DNA from: Ferruginibacter sp.
GTDB lineage: Bacteria > Bacteroidota > Bacteroidia > Chitinophagales > Chitinophagaceae
Direction of reading: 5' to 3'
DNA: 64,000 nucleotides
NCBI GenBank assembly: GCA_025963635.1
Contig: JAOQAK010000052.1
Coordinates: forward strand, 62,001-126,000
Shown: piece by piece, positions 25,740 through 35,737 of the stretch
How positions within the stretch are numbered: position 1 is the first letter of the stretch
Layout: each line of letters starts with the position of its first letter
Made by a program: the position numbers and the translations under genes
Notes under the pieces: model-generated
Seen by the model: only the letters and a program-made list of their open reading frames with translations
Databases searched by the model: none
Told to the model about the DNA's origin: nothing

Positions 25740-26666
25740 ATGAAACAGATGTTAAGGAGAATTATTAAACATTGCCAACAATCAGCCGTTTTATATATTT
25801 TACTTATTTCTGTAAACACATTCTCTCAACAAAACTTCCCAGCAATTACGGATGATACCATTCCCACACTTATCTCCCGTCAATTTAAATTCACTGAAGG
25901 CCCTGCAACTGACCCACATGGAAACATTTACTTTACAGATCAGCCTAACAATAAGATATGGAAGTATGACACGGATGGGAAATTGTCTGTTTTTTTAGAT
26001 TCCGCGGGCCGGTCCAACGGGCTGTATTTCGACAAACAGGGTAATTTGATAACCTGTGCGGATGAACAAAACCAGTTGTGGCGCATTGATCCAAAAGGAA
26101 AAGTAACTGTACTACTCAACGATTTCAAGGGGCATCGTTTTAATGGCCCTAACGATCTTTGGATAAACGCTAAAAACGATATTTATTTTACAGATCCATA
26201 CTTTCAACGGGATTATTGGGTAAGGAAATCACCTGATCCGGAGATCAGGGGTGAGCAATTGTATTTTCTGGCAAACGGCAAAAAGGAAGCCGTTATCGCA
26301 GATGAAAATCTGAAGAAACCGAACGGTGTGGTTGGTAGCAGGGATGGTAAATATTTGTTTGTTTCGGATATGGGCGTTGGAAAGATCTTTAAATATGTTA
26401 TTGATAAAAACGGAGCCTTGAAGGACCGACAGGTTTTTGCCGCTGACCTTGCAGATGGCATGACGACCGATAACAAAGGCAATCTTTACCTCGCTGGAAA
26501 AGGAGTTACCGTATACGATTCCTCCGGAAAAAAAATTCAGCATTTTAATATTCCTTCAGGATGGACGGCGAACGTATGCTTCGGCGGCAAAAACCGGGAT
26601 ATTCTTTTTATCACAGCTTCTGAATCCATTTATATTTTAAAGATGAATGTAAGCGGTGCTGATTAA
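25740..26666 (+). CDS. SMP-30/gluconolactonase/LRE-like protein
   Basis: 308 residues with a signal peptide (about 1-30) and a six-bladed propeller of the SMP-30 type. The metal-binding first Glu lies in FKFTEGPATDP, the middle Asn in RFNGPNDLWI, and the last Asp in LADGMTTDNKGNLYLAG. Other blades show GNIYFTDQPNNKIWKY and SNGLYFDKQGNLITCAD. Such lactonases hydrolyse sugar lactones outside the cytoplasm. It sits between an alditol-oxidase-like gene, whose product could lead to aldonic acids, and a SusCD operon, so a role in sugar-acid use is a reasonable inference. Confidence 0.9.
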   Translation: MKQMLRRIIKHCQQSAVLYILLISVNTFSQQNFPAITDDTIPTLISRQFKFTEGPATDPHGNIYFTDQPNNKIWKYDTDGKLSVFLDSAGRSNGLYFDKQGNLITCADEQNQLWRIDPKGKVTVLLNDFKGHRFNGPNDLWINAKNDIYFTDPYFQRDYWVRKSPDPEIRGEQLYFLANGKKEAVIADENLKKPNGVVGSRDGKYLFVSDMGVGKIFKYVIDKNGALKDRQVFAADLADGMTTDNKGNLYLAGKGVTVYDSSGKKIQHFNIPSGWTANVCFGGKNRDILFITASESIYILKMNVSGAD

Positions 26667-27293
26667 GCATCTATTTACTTGGGTGCGCATCCCATTCTCC
26701 TAATTATCGCTAGATAACAAAGAAGGCGATACTGCAAATATTTTATACAAGTACTTACAAAACTTGCTTAAAAGTGATAATTCTTATTGTTTTCAACGTG
26801 CACCCTTATACCCCCTTATCTTAACATCTTCTAAGTAAACCTTTATCCGTATAGATATATCATAACTTTCAGGCAAAAAAAGTATCAATTTTTCCATCCA
26901 TGTTTTTTGTTGGTTGAATAAATAATAATAGCCGTGGATAGTATTTTTGAAAAAATGCATGGGTGGGTAAATAAATGGACACTCAAAATCGATTGAATTT
27001 TGATAAAATAGTATTACATAACTATTTGGCATAAATCTAACTTTGACCTCAAATTAATGATGCTTAAAATTATGCTATCTCAAAACGAGGTGCTGCTTAC
27101 TACTTAACACGATTGAACAACCCATTTTTGCCAGCAGTCTATATGTATTTCCATACAGTAAATTTTATGAGAACAGGTAAACCGTCTGCATGGTTTGTAA
27201 ACTGGATCCTGTCCACGATCACAAAGCGATAGTACTTATAAATCCTATTATCCATCAATAATAATTTTCAACAAAAAAAAACGATGATTCCAT
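26667..27293. other. Long gap upstream of the SusCD operon
   Basis: 627 bases, AT-rich, with a few short open frames that lack protein character. It should carry the promoter of the SusC operon and its regulatory sites, but I could not find a convincing TTTG/TAnnTTTG pair or an operator-like palindrome. No regulator gene lies next to it. Confidence 0.5.
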
Positions 27294-30200
27294 ATGAGAG
27301 ATTTTAAAAGAACATTGAACCTGAAAGTCCTGTTATGGGCAATTTTTTCCAGCCTGTTGATAGGAAATGCCGTTTACGCACAAACGGAGGTTCGCAAAAT
27401 AAGTGGAAAGATTTCATCTGTTGCCGGAAAGCCACTGGCAGCAGCCTCTGTGATCAATAAGCGAACTACTATCGGAACCTTTTCTGATATCCAGGGTACA
27501 TTTACTATACAGGCACGAACCGGCGATATATTAGTCGTTTCCTATGTAGGCTTTCAACCAAAGGAAATAAAAGTTGGTACCCTTGATTTTTTAGATATTT
27601 TAATAGGGGAGGATGTTGCCAAGATGGATGAGGTAGTGATTATCGGGTATGGTAGGGCAAAACGTGCAAATTTAACCAGTGCACAAACTACTGTTTCCGC
27701 GAAAGACATCGAAAAAACAGTAAACACTACAATCGAACAGGCACTGCAGGGAAGAACCGCCGGGGTTTACATTACACAAAACTCAGGTCAGCCCGGGGGC
27801 GGCATTTCAGTTGCCATTCGTGGCATCAGTTCCATTAACGGAAATACTGAGCCGCTTTATGTTGTGGATGGTGTTCAGATCCAGGGGGGAGGAACCACCA
27901 ACTCTTCCAATCCTTTAGCGGGCATCAACCCTGCTGATATTGAAGATATACAGGTTTTACAAGGTCCTTCAGCTACGGCAATCTATGGTTCACGCGCAAC
28001 CAACGGCGTGTTGCTGATAACCACAAAGCGTGGAAAGTCGGGGGAAGCAAAACTAACCTATGGGTTTCAGTACAATATTCAGACTTCACCAAGGCATTTG
28101 AAGGTGATGGATTTACCTCAATATGCCCAAATGGTGAAAGAGTATCATGCGTTGGCAGGCGGAACTACCCCGGCAGAATTTTTAGATCCTTCCCTGCTTG
28201 GAAAGGGCACAGACTGGCAGGACGAGTTGTTTAACAATGCGGCGATGCAAAAACATCAGCTGAGTTTAAGCGGTGGAAGTAATACTACCACTTATTATAT
28301 GTCTGGAGAATACCTGAAACAGGATGGTGTTGCGCTTGGTTCCGGGTTTGACCGGTATAGTTTTAGGCTCAACCTTGATAATAAACCACGGGAGTGGATA
28401 ACAGTCGGAGCAAATTTAAGTTTCAATCAAACGAATGAAAAGCTTACTACCAGTTCAGAAAGTGTTATATCAGACGCGTTGCAACTAACTCCGCAGGTGC
28501 CGGTTAAAAATTTAAATGGCACATGGGGCGGCGGGGATAATATCAACGGGGCTAACCAGTTTGCTCCCGTAAATCCTATTGCTATTGCCAGTTTAAGAAC
28601 CAATACCAATAGGAGAAGAGAATTCCTTGGCGGATTAAACCTTGCATTAAATCTTACGAAAGGGCTCACTTTCAGAACTTCTTTTAACACAAATATTAAT
28701 TACTCGAATTCACTTTATTTTAACCCTACTTATTCAATTGGCTGGGCAATCAATACTTCTGCTACATTAAGTAATAATGTTGGTATGAATACTTATTGGA
28801 ATTTGAACCAGCTTATGGAATACAATAAAGAGATCGGCAAACACAATATCGGCCTGATGGTGAGTCACGAGTCGCAGTCATCAAAATGGCAGAATATCAG
28901 TGCAAGAAGATCAGGTTTTCTCACAAATAATATTTTTGATCTTAATGCAGGAGCCGCTCCCGGTACAAATGGCGGGGGATCTGGTCCATGGGCTATGGAA
29001 TCATATCTTGGAAGGGTAAACTACAACTACGACAACAGGTATATTGTTACAGGTACCGTCCGTAAAGATGGCTCATCAAATTTCGGCCCGGAGAACAGGT
29101 GGGGAACTTTCCCGTCGGTATCCGCCGCATGGAGAGTTTCACAGGAAAAATTCTTCGAAAACATGCCTGCAATAAGCGACCTGAAACTGAGATATGAAAT
29201 CGGGCTTACCGGTAACCAGGGGAACGGCGGCATTTATTCACCCTTAAATTCAGGGCCTTCAGACCTGGGCACTGGCTTTTTACCTGGCAGGTATGGCAAC
29301 CCGGCATTAAAGTGGGAAGAAACAAAAACCAATAATATTGGTATGAACATCGGGTTTCTGAAAAACAGGATTACTATAGAAGGTGATTACTATATCAAAA
29401 ATAGCAACAACCTTATCATGGACAATCCGCTACCGTGGTACATGGGAACGAGCGGTACAGGCGCCGTTGGTAATCCAACCGTAAATATTGGGGCGTTGCA
29501 AACGAAGGGATGGGGCATTACAGTGAATACAACCAATGTTCGCAGCAAGAATTTCAAATGGGAATCAAATGTGAACGTTTCAAGTTTCAAAACCGAGATC
29601 AAGAAATTCTATTCCGATGCAGCTTTTGTTGAACGTACATCATGGTGGCTGGATAACTGGACACAACGTTCATCAGTAGGCCAGGCGCCATGGCTGTTTC
29701 GTGGATATATAGCAGACGGGTTATTCCAATCTGTTTCTGAAATCAATAAAAGTGCAGTGCGGGTAAATAACAATGGTACCAGGTTACCAACTGATTCAAC
29801 AACCGGCGTGTGGGTTGGCGATGTAAAATATAAAGATATCAGCGGTCCAAACGGAACACCTGATGGTATCATTGATTTCCACGATGAAACAAATATTGGA
29901 AATCCCTGGCCAAAGCTTTTTGGTGGGTTTACCAATTCATTCTCTTATAAAGGGTTTGATCTGAGTATATTGATTACAGGAACCTTTGGCAATGATGTAT
30001 ACAATCACATCGCGAAAGTGAACAATAAAACTTCGACCATCTACACCAGCCGCAATTTATCCGTAACCGCTATGGAGTATGCCAAACTAGGTATGGATAA
30101 AAATGGCAACACAATGATCACGAATGCCGGAACTGATATTCCGAGGCTAACCAATTCGCAGGTGGCCAATGATAATAACTACGCGATTACCAGCACAAGG

Positions 30201-30476
30201 TGGGTGGAAGACGGATCATTTGTACGGCTCAAAAATGTTTCATTATCCTATAACCTGCCAACAACATTGCTTTCCAGGCAAAAGCTGGTGAGAGGAGTAA
30301 GGGCGACTATTGGCGCTCAAAATGTTGCAACGATAACAGGTTATTCCGGGTTTGATCCTGAAGTAGGTTCGTATGTAGGCGGTAATGCAAATACGAGTAA
30401 CCAGGCTATCGGGCTCGATAACGGGCGTTATCCTTTAACCCCTATCTATACATTTAGCTTAAATGTAAATTTTTAA
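27294..30476 (+). CDS. SusC/RagA-type TonB-dependent outer-membrane transporter
   Basis: 1060 residues. A signal peptide ending in NAVYAQ is followed by a CarboxypepD_reg-like domain (VRKISGKISSVAGKPLAAAS), the TonB-contact segment MDEVVIIGYGRAKRANLTSA, the plug (IEQALQGRTAGVYITQNSGQ, IRGISSINGNTEPLYVVDGV, SATAIYGSRATNGVLLITTK), and a 22-strand barrel ending in a C-terminal aromatic residue. SusC proteins take up glycan or other large ligands together with a SusD lid. The next gene is that lid, 19 bases away. The ligand cannot be told because no glycoside hydrolase is in the operon. Confidence 0.95.
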   Translation: MRDFKRTLNLKVLLWAIFSSLLIGNAVYAQTEVRKISGKISSVAGKPLAAASVINKRTTIGTFSDIQGTFTIQARTGDILVVSYVGFQPKEIKVGTLDFLDILIGEDVAKMDEVVIIGYGRAKRANLTSAQTTVSAKDIEKTVNTTIEQALQGRTAGVYITQNSGQPGGGISVAIRGISSINGNTEPLYVVDGVQIQGGGTTNSSNPLAGINPADIEDIQVLQGPSATAIYGSRATNGVLLITTKRGKSGEAKLTYGFQYNIQTSPRHLKVMDLPQYAQMVKEYHALAGGTTPAEFLDPSLLGKGTDWQDELFNNAAMQKHQLSLSGGSNTTTYYMSGEYLKQDGVALGSGFDRYSFRLNLDNKPREWITVGANLSFNQTNEKLTTSSESVISDALQLTPQVPVKNLNGTWGGGDNINGANQFAPVNPIAIASLRTNTNRRREFLGGLNLALNLTKGLTFRTSFNTNINYSNSLYFNPTYSIGWAINTSATLSNNVGMNTYWNLNQLMEYNKEIGKHNIGLMVSHESQSSKWQNISARRSGFLTNNIFDLNAGAAPGTNGGGSGPWAMESYLGRVNYNYDNRYIVTGTVRKDGSSNFGPENRWGTFPSVSAAWRVSQEKFFENMPAISDLKLRYEIGLTGNQGNGGIYSPLNSGPSDLGTGFLPGRYGNPALKWEETKTNNIGMNIGFLKNRITIEGDYYIKNSNNLIMDNPLPWYMGTSGTGAVGNPTVNIGALQTKGWGITVNTTNVRSKNFKWESNVNVSSFKTEIKKFYSDAAFVERTSWWLDNWTQRSSVGQAPWLFRGYIADGLFQSVSEINKSAVRVNNNGTRLPTDSTTGVWVGDVKYKDISGPNGTPDGIIDFHDETNIGNPWPKLFGGFTNSFSYKGFDLSILITGTFGNDVYNHIAKVNNKTSTIYTSRNLSVTAMEYAKLGMDKNGNTMITNAGTDIPRLTNSQVANDNNYAITSTRWVEDGSFVRLKNVSLSYNLPTTLLSRQKLVRGVRATIGAQNVATITGYSGFDPEVGSYVGGNANTSNQAIGLDNGRYPLTPIYTFSLNVNF

Positions 30477-30495
30477 GACATTTAAAATTTAGAAT

Positions 30496-32181
30496 ATGAA
30501 GAAGAAAAATATAAACAGCATACATTTTCTGCTTGGTTTAATTGTTCCATTGCTTATGCTCTCGTCGGGCTGTAAAAAAGACTTCCTGGAAAAACCACCA
30601 ACAGATGCCATTGTGGATGCAAATTTTTACCAGACCGATGAACAGGTGTTGGCAGCCAGCAGCCTTTTATATAGCAAAGTTTGGTTTGATTACAATGATA
30701 AAGCATCTTACAACCTTGGAGATTTCAGAGCAGGAACTGCGTTTTCCGCTTACAATGACAGGGGAAATGTTCTCTTTAATACTACGGATATTACACCCGA
30801 AAACGGTGCTGCATGGCGATCTTTTTTTATCGTAGTGGGTCAGTCTAATCTTGCTATCAACAATATCAATAAGTATGCGAGCCCTTCTGTTTCTCCCGAG
30901 ATCAAAAAAATTGCTATTGCAGAAGCCAGGTTTATGCGGGCAGTAGCATACCGTTATTTAACCATGAATTGGGGCGATGTGCCCATCATAGAAAATAACC
31001 TCGAGTTATTGAATGATACTACGATTCATAAGAACACTGCAAAAAGCGTTTGGAGATTTATAACACGTGAAATGCGTGCGGTAGCCAATGATCTTCCGGC
31101 AACTGCTATACAAACCGGAAGGATAACAAAATGGAGTGCAGAGGGTATGCTGGCACGTTTCTACCTGTCCAGGGCCGGCGTAGAGGCTGTTGGCGGAGCG
31201 AGAAACCAGGTGTTTTTAGACAGTGCTAAATATTTTGCACAAAGAGTGATTACCAACAGTGGCCGGAGTTTATTGAAAAACTATTCCGACCTTTTTTTAT
31301 ATCCTTATGATAACAACGCTGAATCTTTATTTGAATTACAATGGGTGGCTTTGTCGGGTGATCCCGGTTATGGCGTAGGAAACAGTACGCCCTCTTACCT
31401 CAATTATAGCGCTGATATCAGCGTAGAAGGTTGGGGAGGGGATAAAGGCGCCACCTGGTGGATGCTTAGTCAATACGAGGGCATCACTGCATTTGGTGAC
31501 ACAATGCTAAAAGGTCGTACGCTTGACCAACGTTTAAAAGCAACCTATATGTTGCCCGGTGCAAGCTATCCTGAAATAACACAAAAGCTAAATGGTGTAA
31601 ATCAAAAGCTGGTTTTCCCTTACACTGCCGGTGACGTAAATTTTGCCAGTATTAAAAAATATGTAGTAGGTAAGTCAGAAGATTTGAAATTTATTGTTGA
31701 GGCGCAACGTTACCCCAATAATACCTACATGTTGAGGTTAGCCGAAATGTACCTTATTTACGCAGAAGCAACGCTTGGCAATAATGCTTCAACAGCAGAT
31801 GCAACAGCGTTGGACTATTTCAATAAAGTTCACACAAGGGCGGGATTGCCAACACGAACAGACCCGCTTACCCTGGATGATATTTTGAAAGAGCGCTTTA
31901 TAGAGTTTGCAATGGAAGGACAAGGGTGGTACGACCTGGTAAGCCTACATTATTACAACCCTGATAAAGCCTATTCCATTCTAAATTCCCAGGATAGGGG
32001 AATATATAATATCGCACCCGATGTTTTTCCCAATCCAACCAGTTGGACTTTCAAGAAAACGGTTTGGGCTACCACAGAAAGGAAAATCGTTGCTAATTCA
32101 GGAAATTTTTTGTTACCTATTCCTGCACAGGAGAAAAGCCAGGCGCCTAACCTCGCTAAACCAGCAGTCGATTATCCATAA
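30496..32181 (+). CDS. SusD/RagB-type surface lipoprotein
   Basis: 561 residues, lipobox SSGCKKDF with the lipidated Cys at about 26. The helical TPR scaffold starts with FLEKPPTDAIVDANFYQTDE, contains the RFMRAVAYRYLTMNWGDVPI segment and RLAEMYLIYAEATL, and ends with LLPIPAQEKSQAPNL. It should bind the ligand and close the SusC barrel. Pairing, order and spacing are standard. As in many Chitinophagaceae pairs, the specificity cannot be predicted from the primary sequence. Confidence 0.95.
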   Translation: MKKKNINSIHFLLGLIVPLLMLSSGCKKDFLEKPPTDAIVDANFYQTDEQVLAASSLLYSKVWFDYNDKASYNLGDFRAGTAFSAYNDRGNVLFNTTDITPENGAAWRSFFIVVGQSNLAINNINKYASPSVSPEIKKIAIAEARFMRAVAYRYLTMNWGDVPIIENNLELLNDTTIHKNTAKSVWRFITREMRAVANDLPATAIQTGRITKWSAEGMLARFYLSRAGVEAVGGARNQVFLDSAKYFAQRVITNSGRSLLKNYSDLFLYPYDNNAESLFELQWVALSGDPGYGVGNSTPSYLNYSADISVEGWGGDKGATWWMLSQYEGITAFGDTMLKGRTLDQRLKATYMLPGASYPEITQKLNGVNQKLVFPYTAGDVNFASIKKYVVGKSEDLKFIVEAQRYPNNTYMLRLAEMYLIYAEATLGNNASTADATALDYFNKVHTRAGLPTRTDPLTLDDILKERFIEFAMEGQGWYDLVSLHYYNPDKAYSILNSQDRGIYNIAPDVFPNPTSWTFKKTVWATTERKIVANSGNFLLPIPAQEKSQAPNLAKPAVDYP

Positions 32182-32213
32182 ATAAACTTTTCATCACATT
32201 ATTAGCAGTTAAA

Positions 32214-33362
32214 ATGAAAAAAATAAATAAACTGATATTATTACTTACCATGGCGATAGCAATGATAAGTACCATCACTTCCTGCAAAAAAGATGATCTC
32301 CCCAACAATGGCGTACCACGTATAAAATATGTAAGGGTTACCAATCCGGAGTCATCCGATTCATTGCTGGTTGGAGCCAGCCAGGGGAAGCTGATCGCAA
32401 TTGTAGGAGAAAATCTGCAGGATGCAGTACAGGTATGGTTCAACGACAAGCAGGCGAATTTAACGCCCACCTATGTCACCAGTACTTCTATCCTTGTTAG
32501 TGTACCTTCTCCAATTCCTGTCGTAATCAGCAATAAGCTGAAGATCTTCTTTTCAAACGGCGATTCCCTGCTGTATAATTTTGAAGTGCAGATCAGTAAA
32601 CCTGTTGTAAACAATATGCTTTGTGAGTTTGGGAATGTTGGCGATATAGCAACCATAAGGGGCGATTATTTTTATCAGCCGCTCACAGTGAAGTTTACAG
32701 GTGGCGTGGTTGGGCAACTGGAATCAGTTGAAGACAAAATAATAAAAGTAAGAGTTCCCGCGGGTGCACAGCCAGGACCAATCACTGTTACCACGAATTT
32801 TGGCGTGACTGAATCTGATTTTTGGTTTAGGGACAATAGGAATATTTTTATCAGCAGCGATCCTTATGAAGGTTGGTGGAATGCTTCCTATGTGGTAACG
32901 AATCCCGGCCCCACAGATCCTCCAAAAATCAATGGTAACTATATCCGTGTAACAAAATTGTTCGGCGAATGGTCATGGAATGAAATAGCGGGAGGTCCTG
33001 CAACTGCTATGCCTGCTCAAAGCAAGAATATACCGGATGCCGCAATACTTAAGCCCTCCGATTATAACCTGAAGTTTGAAGTAAACACACTTAAGCCTTA
33101 TAATTTTAGCATCATCAGAATAAACGTAGCATTGAATGCTGAAGACAATGATGCCTACCAATGGAAGCCACCCTATGATACAAAGGGACAATGGCAAACA
33201 GTGATCATACCATTTGAAGACGTTGTGGCAAGTTATAAGGTGAAGCCCGCTGTTAATCCAAATGGATATTGGACAAGGCTGCTGATCCAGGGGCCTGGTG
33301 TTCTTGATGCCGATATTTGCTTCGATAACTTCCGGGTTGTTCCAAAAGTCAATAAGAAGTAA
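32214..33362 (+). CDS. Surface glycan-binding lipoprotein with TIG domains
   Basis: 382 residues, lipobox ITSCKKDD (Cys24). IPT/TIG-like immunoglobulin folds are seen in VGASQGKLIAIVGENLQDAV and MLCEFGNVGDIATIRGDYF, followed by a C-terminal jelly-roll-like part with IRVTKLFGEWSWNEIAGG and LIQGPGVLDADICFDNF. This is the layout of surface glycan-binding proteins in SusCD operons. It follows SusD by 32 bases and likely captures the ligand at the cell surface. Confidence 0.85.
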   Translation: MKKINKLILLLTMAIAMISTITSCKKDDLPNNGVPRIKYVRVTNPESSDSLLVGASQGKLIAIVGENLQDAVQVWFNDKQANLTPTYVTSTSILVSVPSPIPVVISNKLKIFFSNGDSLLYNFEVQISKPVVNNMLCEFGNVGDIATIRGDYFYQPLTVKFTGGVVGQLESVEDKIIKVRVPAGAQPGPITVTTNFGVTESDFWFRDNRNIFISSDPYEGWWNASYVVTNPGPTDPPKINGNYIRVTKLFGEWSWNEIAGGPATAMPAQSKNIPDAAILKPSDYNLKFEVNTLKPYNFSIIRINVALNAEDNDAYQWKPPYDTKGQWQTVIIPFEDVVASYKVKPAVNPNGYWTRLLIQGPGVLDADICFDNFRVVPKVNKK

Positions 33363-33397
33363 GCGCCCTGTTAAAAAACTTATTAAAACATACTATA

Positions 33398-34684
33398 ATG
33401 ATAAAGATATTAAATAAAGCCAGCTTGTTTCCCCTGGTATGCTTTCTAATGGTAATGGGCTTTGCCTCATGCAAAAAAGACACGAACGAGGTTTCAGGTA
33501 AAGTAGTTTTGCTAAGCTTTGGGCCAACTGGCGCAAAACATGGAGAAAATATCATTTTTGTGGGTAACAACCTCAATAAAGTTACTGCCGTAGATTTAGT
33601 TGGAGCGAATATTCCCGCTTCTGCATTTAAAGAGCAAACTTCTGAGCGCATCGTATTTATCATCCCGCAATCGGCTGAGCAAGGTTATGCAACACTCAGG
33701 ACACCCGAAGGCGATGTGGTTTCTAAAACGAAGGTCAACTTTGAGGTGCCGGTTAAAATAACCTCTTTTACGCCGCAGGCCAGACCGGGTGACAATATTA
33801 CTATCAAGGGCGAATTTATGAATTGGGTAAAAGAAGTGAGGTTCTCTAAAGATATCGCAGAAACATCTTTTGTAAGTAAATCGCTGACACAGTTAGTGGT
33901 TAAAGTACCGCAGAATGCACAAACAGGCACATTGTTTATTTCTACCGGTGGAACAGAACCTATGACTTTCGAAACAGATAGTTCACTTGTGGTAACCTTG
34001 CCCTCCATCACATCGTTTGCACCTAATCCGATGGATCGTGGAAATAATCTCACCATTACAGGCAGCAATCTTGATCTTGTGAAGGGAGTTTTATTCAAAG
34101 GCCTTACGGCACCGATTACAAATTTCGTAAGCAGATCGGCCACGCAGATCGTTGTAACGGTACCTGCAGCTGCCAATAAGGGAAAGATTACACTGGTTGC
34201 TTATTCATTGCTCACCGTTGAGTCTCCCCAGGCTTTATTATTTGTTGGAGATCTTCCGGACCTGGCTCCGCTTGGATACGCTTTCTATATAGATGCGTTG
34301 CAAAACGGCTGGCAAAACTGGGGTTGGAGCAGCACCATTGATTTTGTTAATACAGAAAATGTTCGCGACGGTGCGGCCTCTGCCAAAGTCAGTTATACAG
34401 ATTGGGGAGCATTAAAATTTGCAAATGGCAGTGTTACCATTACTCCCTACACCGAATTTACTTTTTCGGTATATGGTACTCCTGGGACCGCCGGAAAGAA
34501 AATCAATGTTACTCCTAATGGGGGGCAAACTTATTCGGTGGTGATTGATGCCGGGAAATGGGTAGAATACAAACTCACGAAAGCCCAACTGGGCCTTGGC
34601 AGCAGTGCTAAAGTAACCGATGTTACTTTTCAAAATGAAGCATGGTCAGGGGTGGTGTATGTTGATCATGTTGGCTGGAGATAA
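33398..34684 (+). CDS. Second surface glycan-binding lipoprotein with TIG domains
   Basis: 428 residues, lipobox FASCKKDT (Cys25). Three TIG-like folds are visible (GPTGAKHGENIIFVGNNL, TPQARPGDNITIKGEFM, NPMDRGNNLTITGSNL), each with the GDNITIKG-type hallmark, then a C-terminal beta-sandwich with NGWQNWGWSSTIDFVN, FSVYGTPGTAGKKI and YVDHVGW, resembling a carbohydrate-binding module. It ends the SusCD operon; a strong terminator follows 23 bases later. Probably a second ligand-capture protein. Confidence 0.85.
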   Translation: MIKILNKASLFPLVCFLMVMGFASCKKDTNEVSGKVVLLSFGPTGAKHGENIIFVGNNLNKVTAVDLVGANIPASAFKEQTSERIVFIIPQSAEQGYATLRTPEGDVVSKTKVNFEVPVKITSFTPQARPGDNITIKGEFMNWVKEVRFSKDIAETSFVSKSLTQLVVKVPQNAQTGTLFISTGGTEPMTFETDSSLVVTLPSITSFAPNPMDRGNNLTITGSNLDLVKGVLFKGLTAPITNFVSRSATQIVVTVPAAANKGKITLVAYSLLTVESPQALLFVGDLPDLAPLGYAFYIDALQNGWQNWGWSSTIDFVNTENVRDGAASAKVSYTDWGALKFANGSVTITPYTEFTFSVYGTPGTAGKKINVTPNGGQTYSVVIDAGKWVEYKLTKAQLGLGSSAKVTDVTFQNEAWSGVVYVDHVGWR

Positions 34685-34707
34685 GATCGTTTTAGATAAG
34701 AGAGCTT

Positions 34708-34753
34708 ACATCCACTATTTCAATCATTTTTTGAGATAGTGGATGTTTTGTTT
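34708..34753 (+). terminator. Strong intrinsic terminator after the SusCD operon
   Basis: A 16-base stem (34708-34723 with 34731-34746, one T-G pair), loop of seven bases, then TTTTGTTT. The facing minus-strand deacetylase gene ends at 34916. Confidence 0.9.
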
Positions 34754-34915
34754 ATACAGGTGGCCTAAGTAAGATGAATGGGGACGGTTATAAACCTATT
34801 TCCGCCGGGGGATGTGGTAGCGATGGCTAACGAACTGTTTCTACATAATACATCCGTCTGGGTATTAAAAATTGGATTCATAACAGGCAACTTGAGAATA
34901 CTTACAGACCACTGG

Positions 34916-35713
34916 CTAAGAAAACAGTACTTTTCCATTTTTTACAAGGCGGGTAAATCTTTTGAATGACATACCTCCCTTGATATTCAATCTTTGAATT
35001 AACAGGCCATTTTTTAAAGGCATCGGGTTAAGGCGGTTGCCGATCCGAAACGCAAGCACGATTTTATTGCGGGAAAGTGTTTCGAAGAATTCGTAGCTTT
35101 TTCCGCGCTTCTTAGGATAGGCCCCATATGGAAATGCGAGACATGGCTGGAAGGGAATATTTAATGTTTTAAGAACAGATTTGCTCTGAGTAATATCGTC
35201 ATTTAATTCGTAAGGAGAGAGCTCGTTCAAATTTCTGTGATCATAAGAATGTAAACCGAACTCTATAACAGACGGGTCCATAGAGGCGATATCGTCCAGC
35301 TTTAAATACTGATTAGATGCCGCATTATTTTTGCAGCATGTTTCTTCAATCAGCGAGGGTACAAGAAAGATATTGGCGCTTATTCCATACTGCTTTAGAA
35401 TCGGGTACAGGATCGTGTAATTATCGCGATAGCCGTCATCGAAAGTGATCAGCACGGGCTTTGCAGGAAGGGGCTTTTTGTATAATACAAAATCTACCAG
35501 CTGGCTTAATAATACCGGCGTAAATTCTTTTCTCTTTAAATAATGAAACTGCCTTTCCAACATCAGCGACTGCACCGTAAGATCATCCTCCGTTCCATTT
35601 TCAGAAACGCTATGATACATTAAAACCGGCAGAGGCTGTTTAAAGGAAATATATCTTTGAAATAATGCGATGAGAACTATAGCAGCTGGAAGAAGAAAAA
35701 TCCAATAGATCAT
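34916..35713 (-). CDS. Polysaccharide deacetylase family protein
   Basis: 265 residues with one N-terminal membrane helix (WIFLLPAAIVLIALF). The NodB fold shows LPVLMYHSVSE, motif 1 VLITFDDGYRD with the catalytic and metal-binding Asp pair, and motif 2 GLHSYDHRNL (HSYDH). The catalytic-base and metal residues are present, so it should remove acetyl groups from a glycan. It follows the glycosyltransferase gene on the same strand after 24 bases, so both may act on the same cell-surface polysaccharide or lipid-linked sugar. Confidence 0.9.
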   Translation of the reverse strand: MIYWIFLLPAAIVLIALFQRYISFKQPLPVLMYHSVSENGTEDDLTVQSLMLERQFHYLKRKEFTPVLLSQLVDFVLYKKPLPAKPVLITFDDGYRDNYTILYPILKQYGISANIFLVPSLIEETCCKNNAASNQYLKLDDIASMDPSVIEFGLHSYDHRNLNELSPYELNDDITQSKSVLKTLNIPFQPCLAFPYGAYPKKRGKSYEFFETLSRNKIVLAFRIGNRLNPMPLKNGLLIQRLNIKGGMSFKRFTRLVKNGKVLFS

Positions 35714-35737
35714 AACCGTTCAATATTTTTAACGCAA

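Noticed and set aside
26793..27032. 79-codon minus-strand frame upstream of SusC
   Set aside because: AT-driven codons and no family resemblance; treated as chance.
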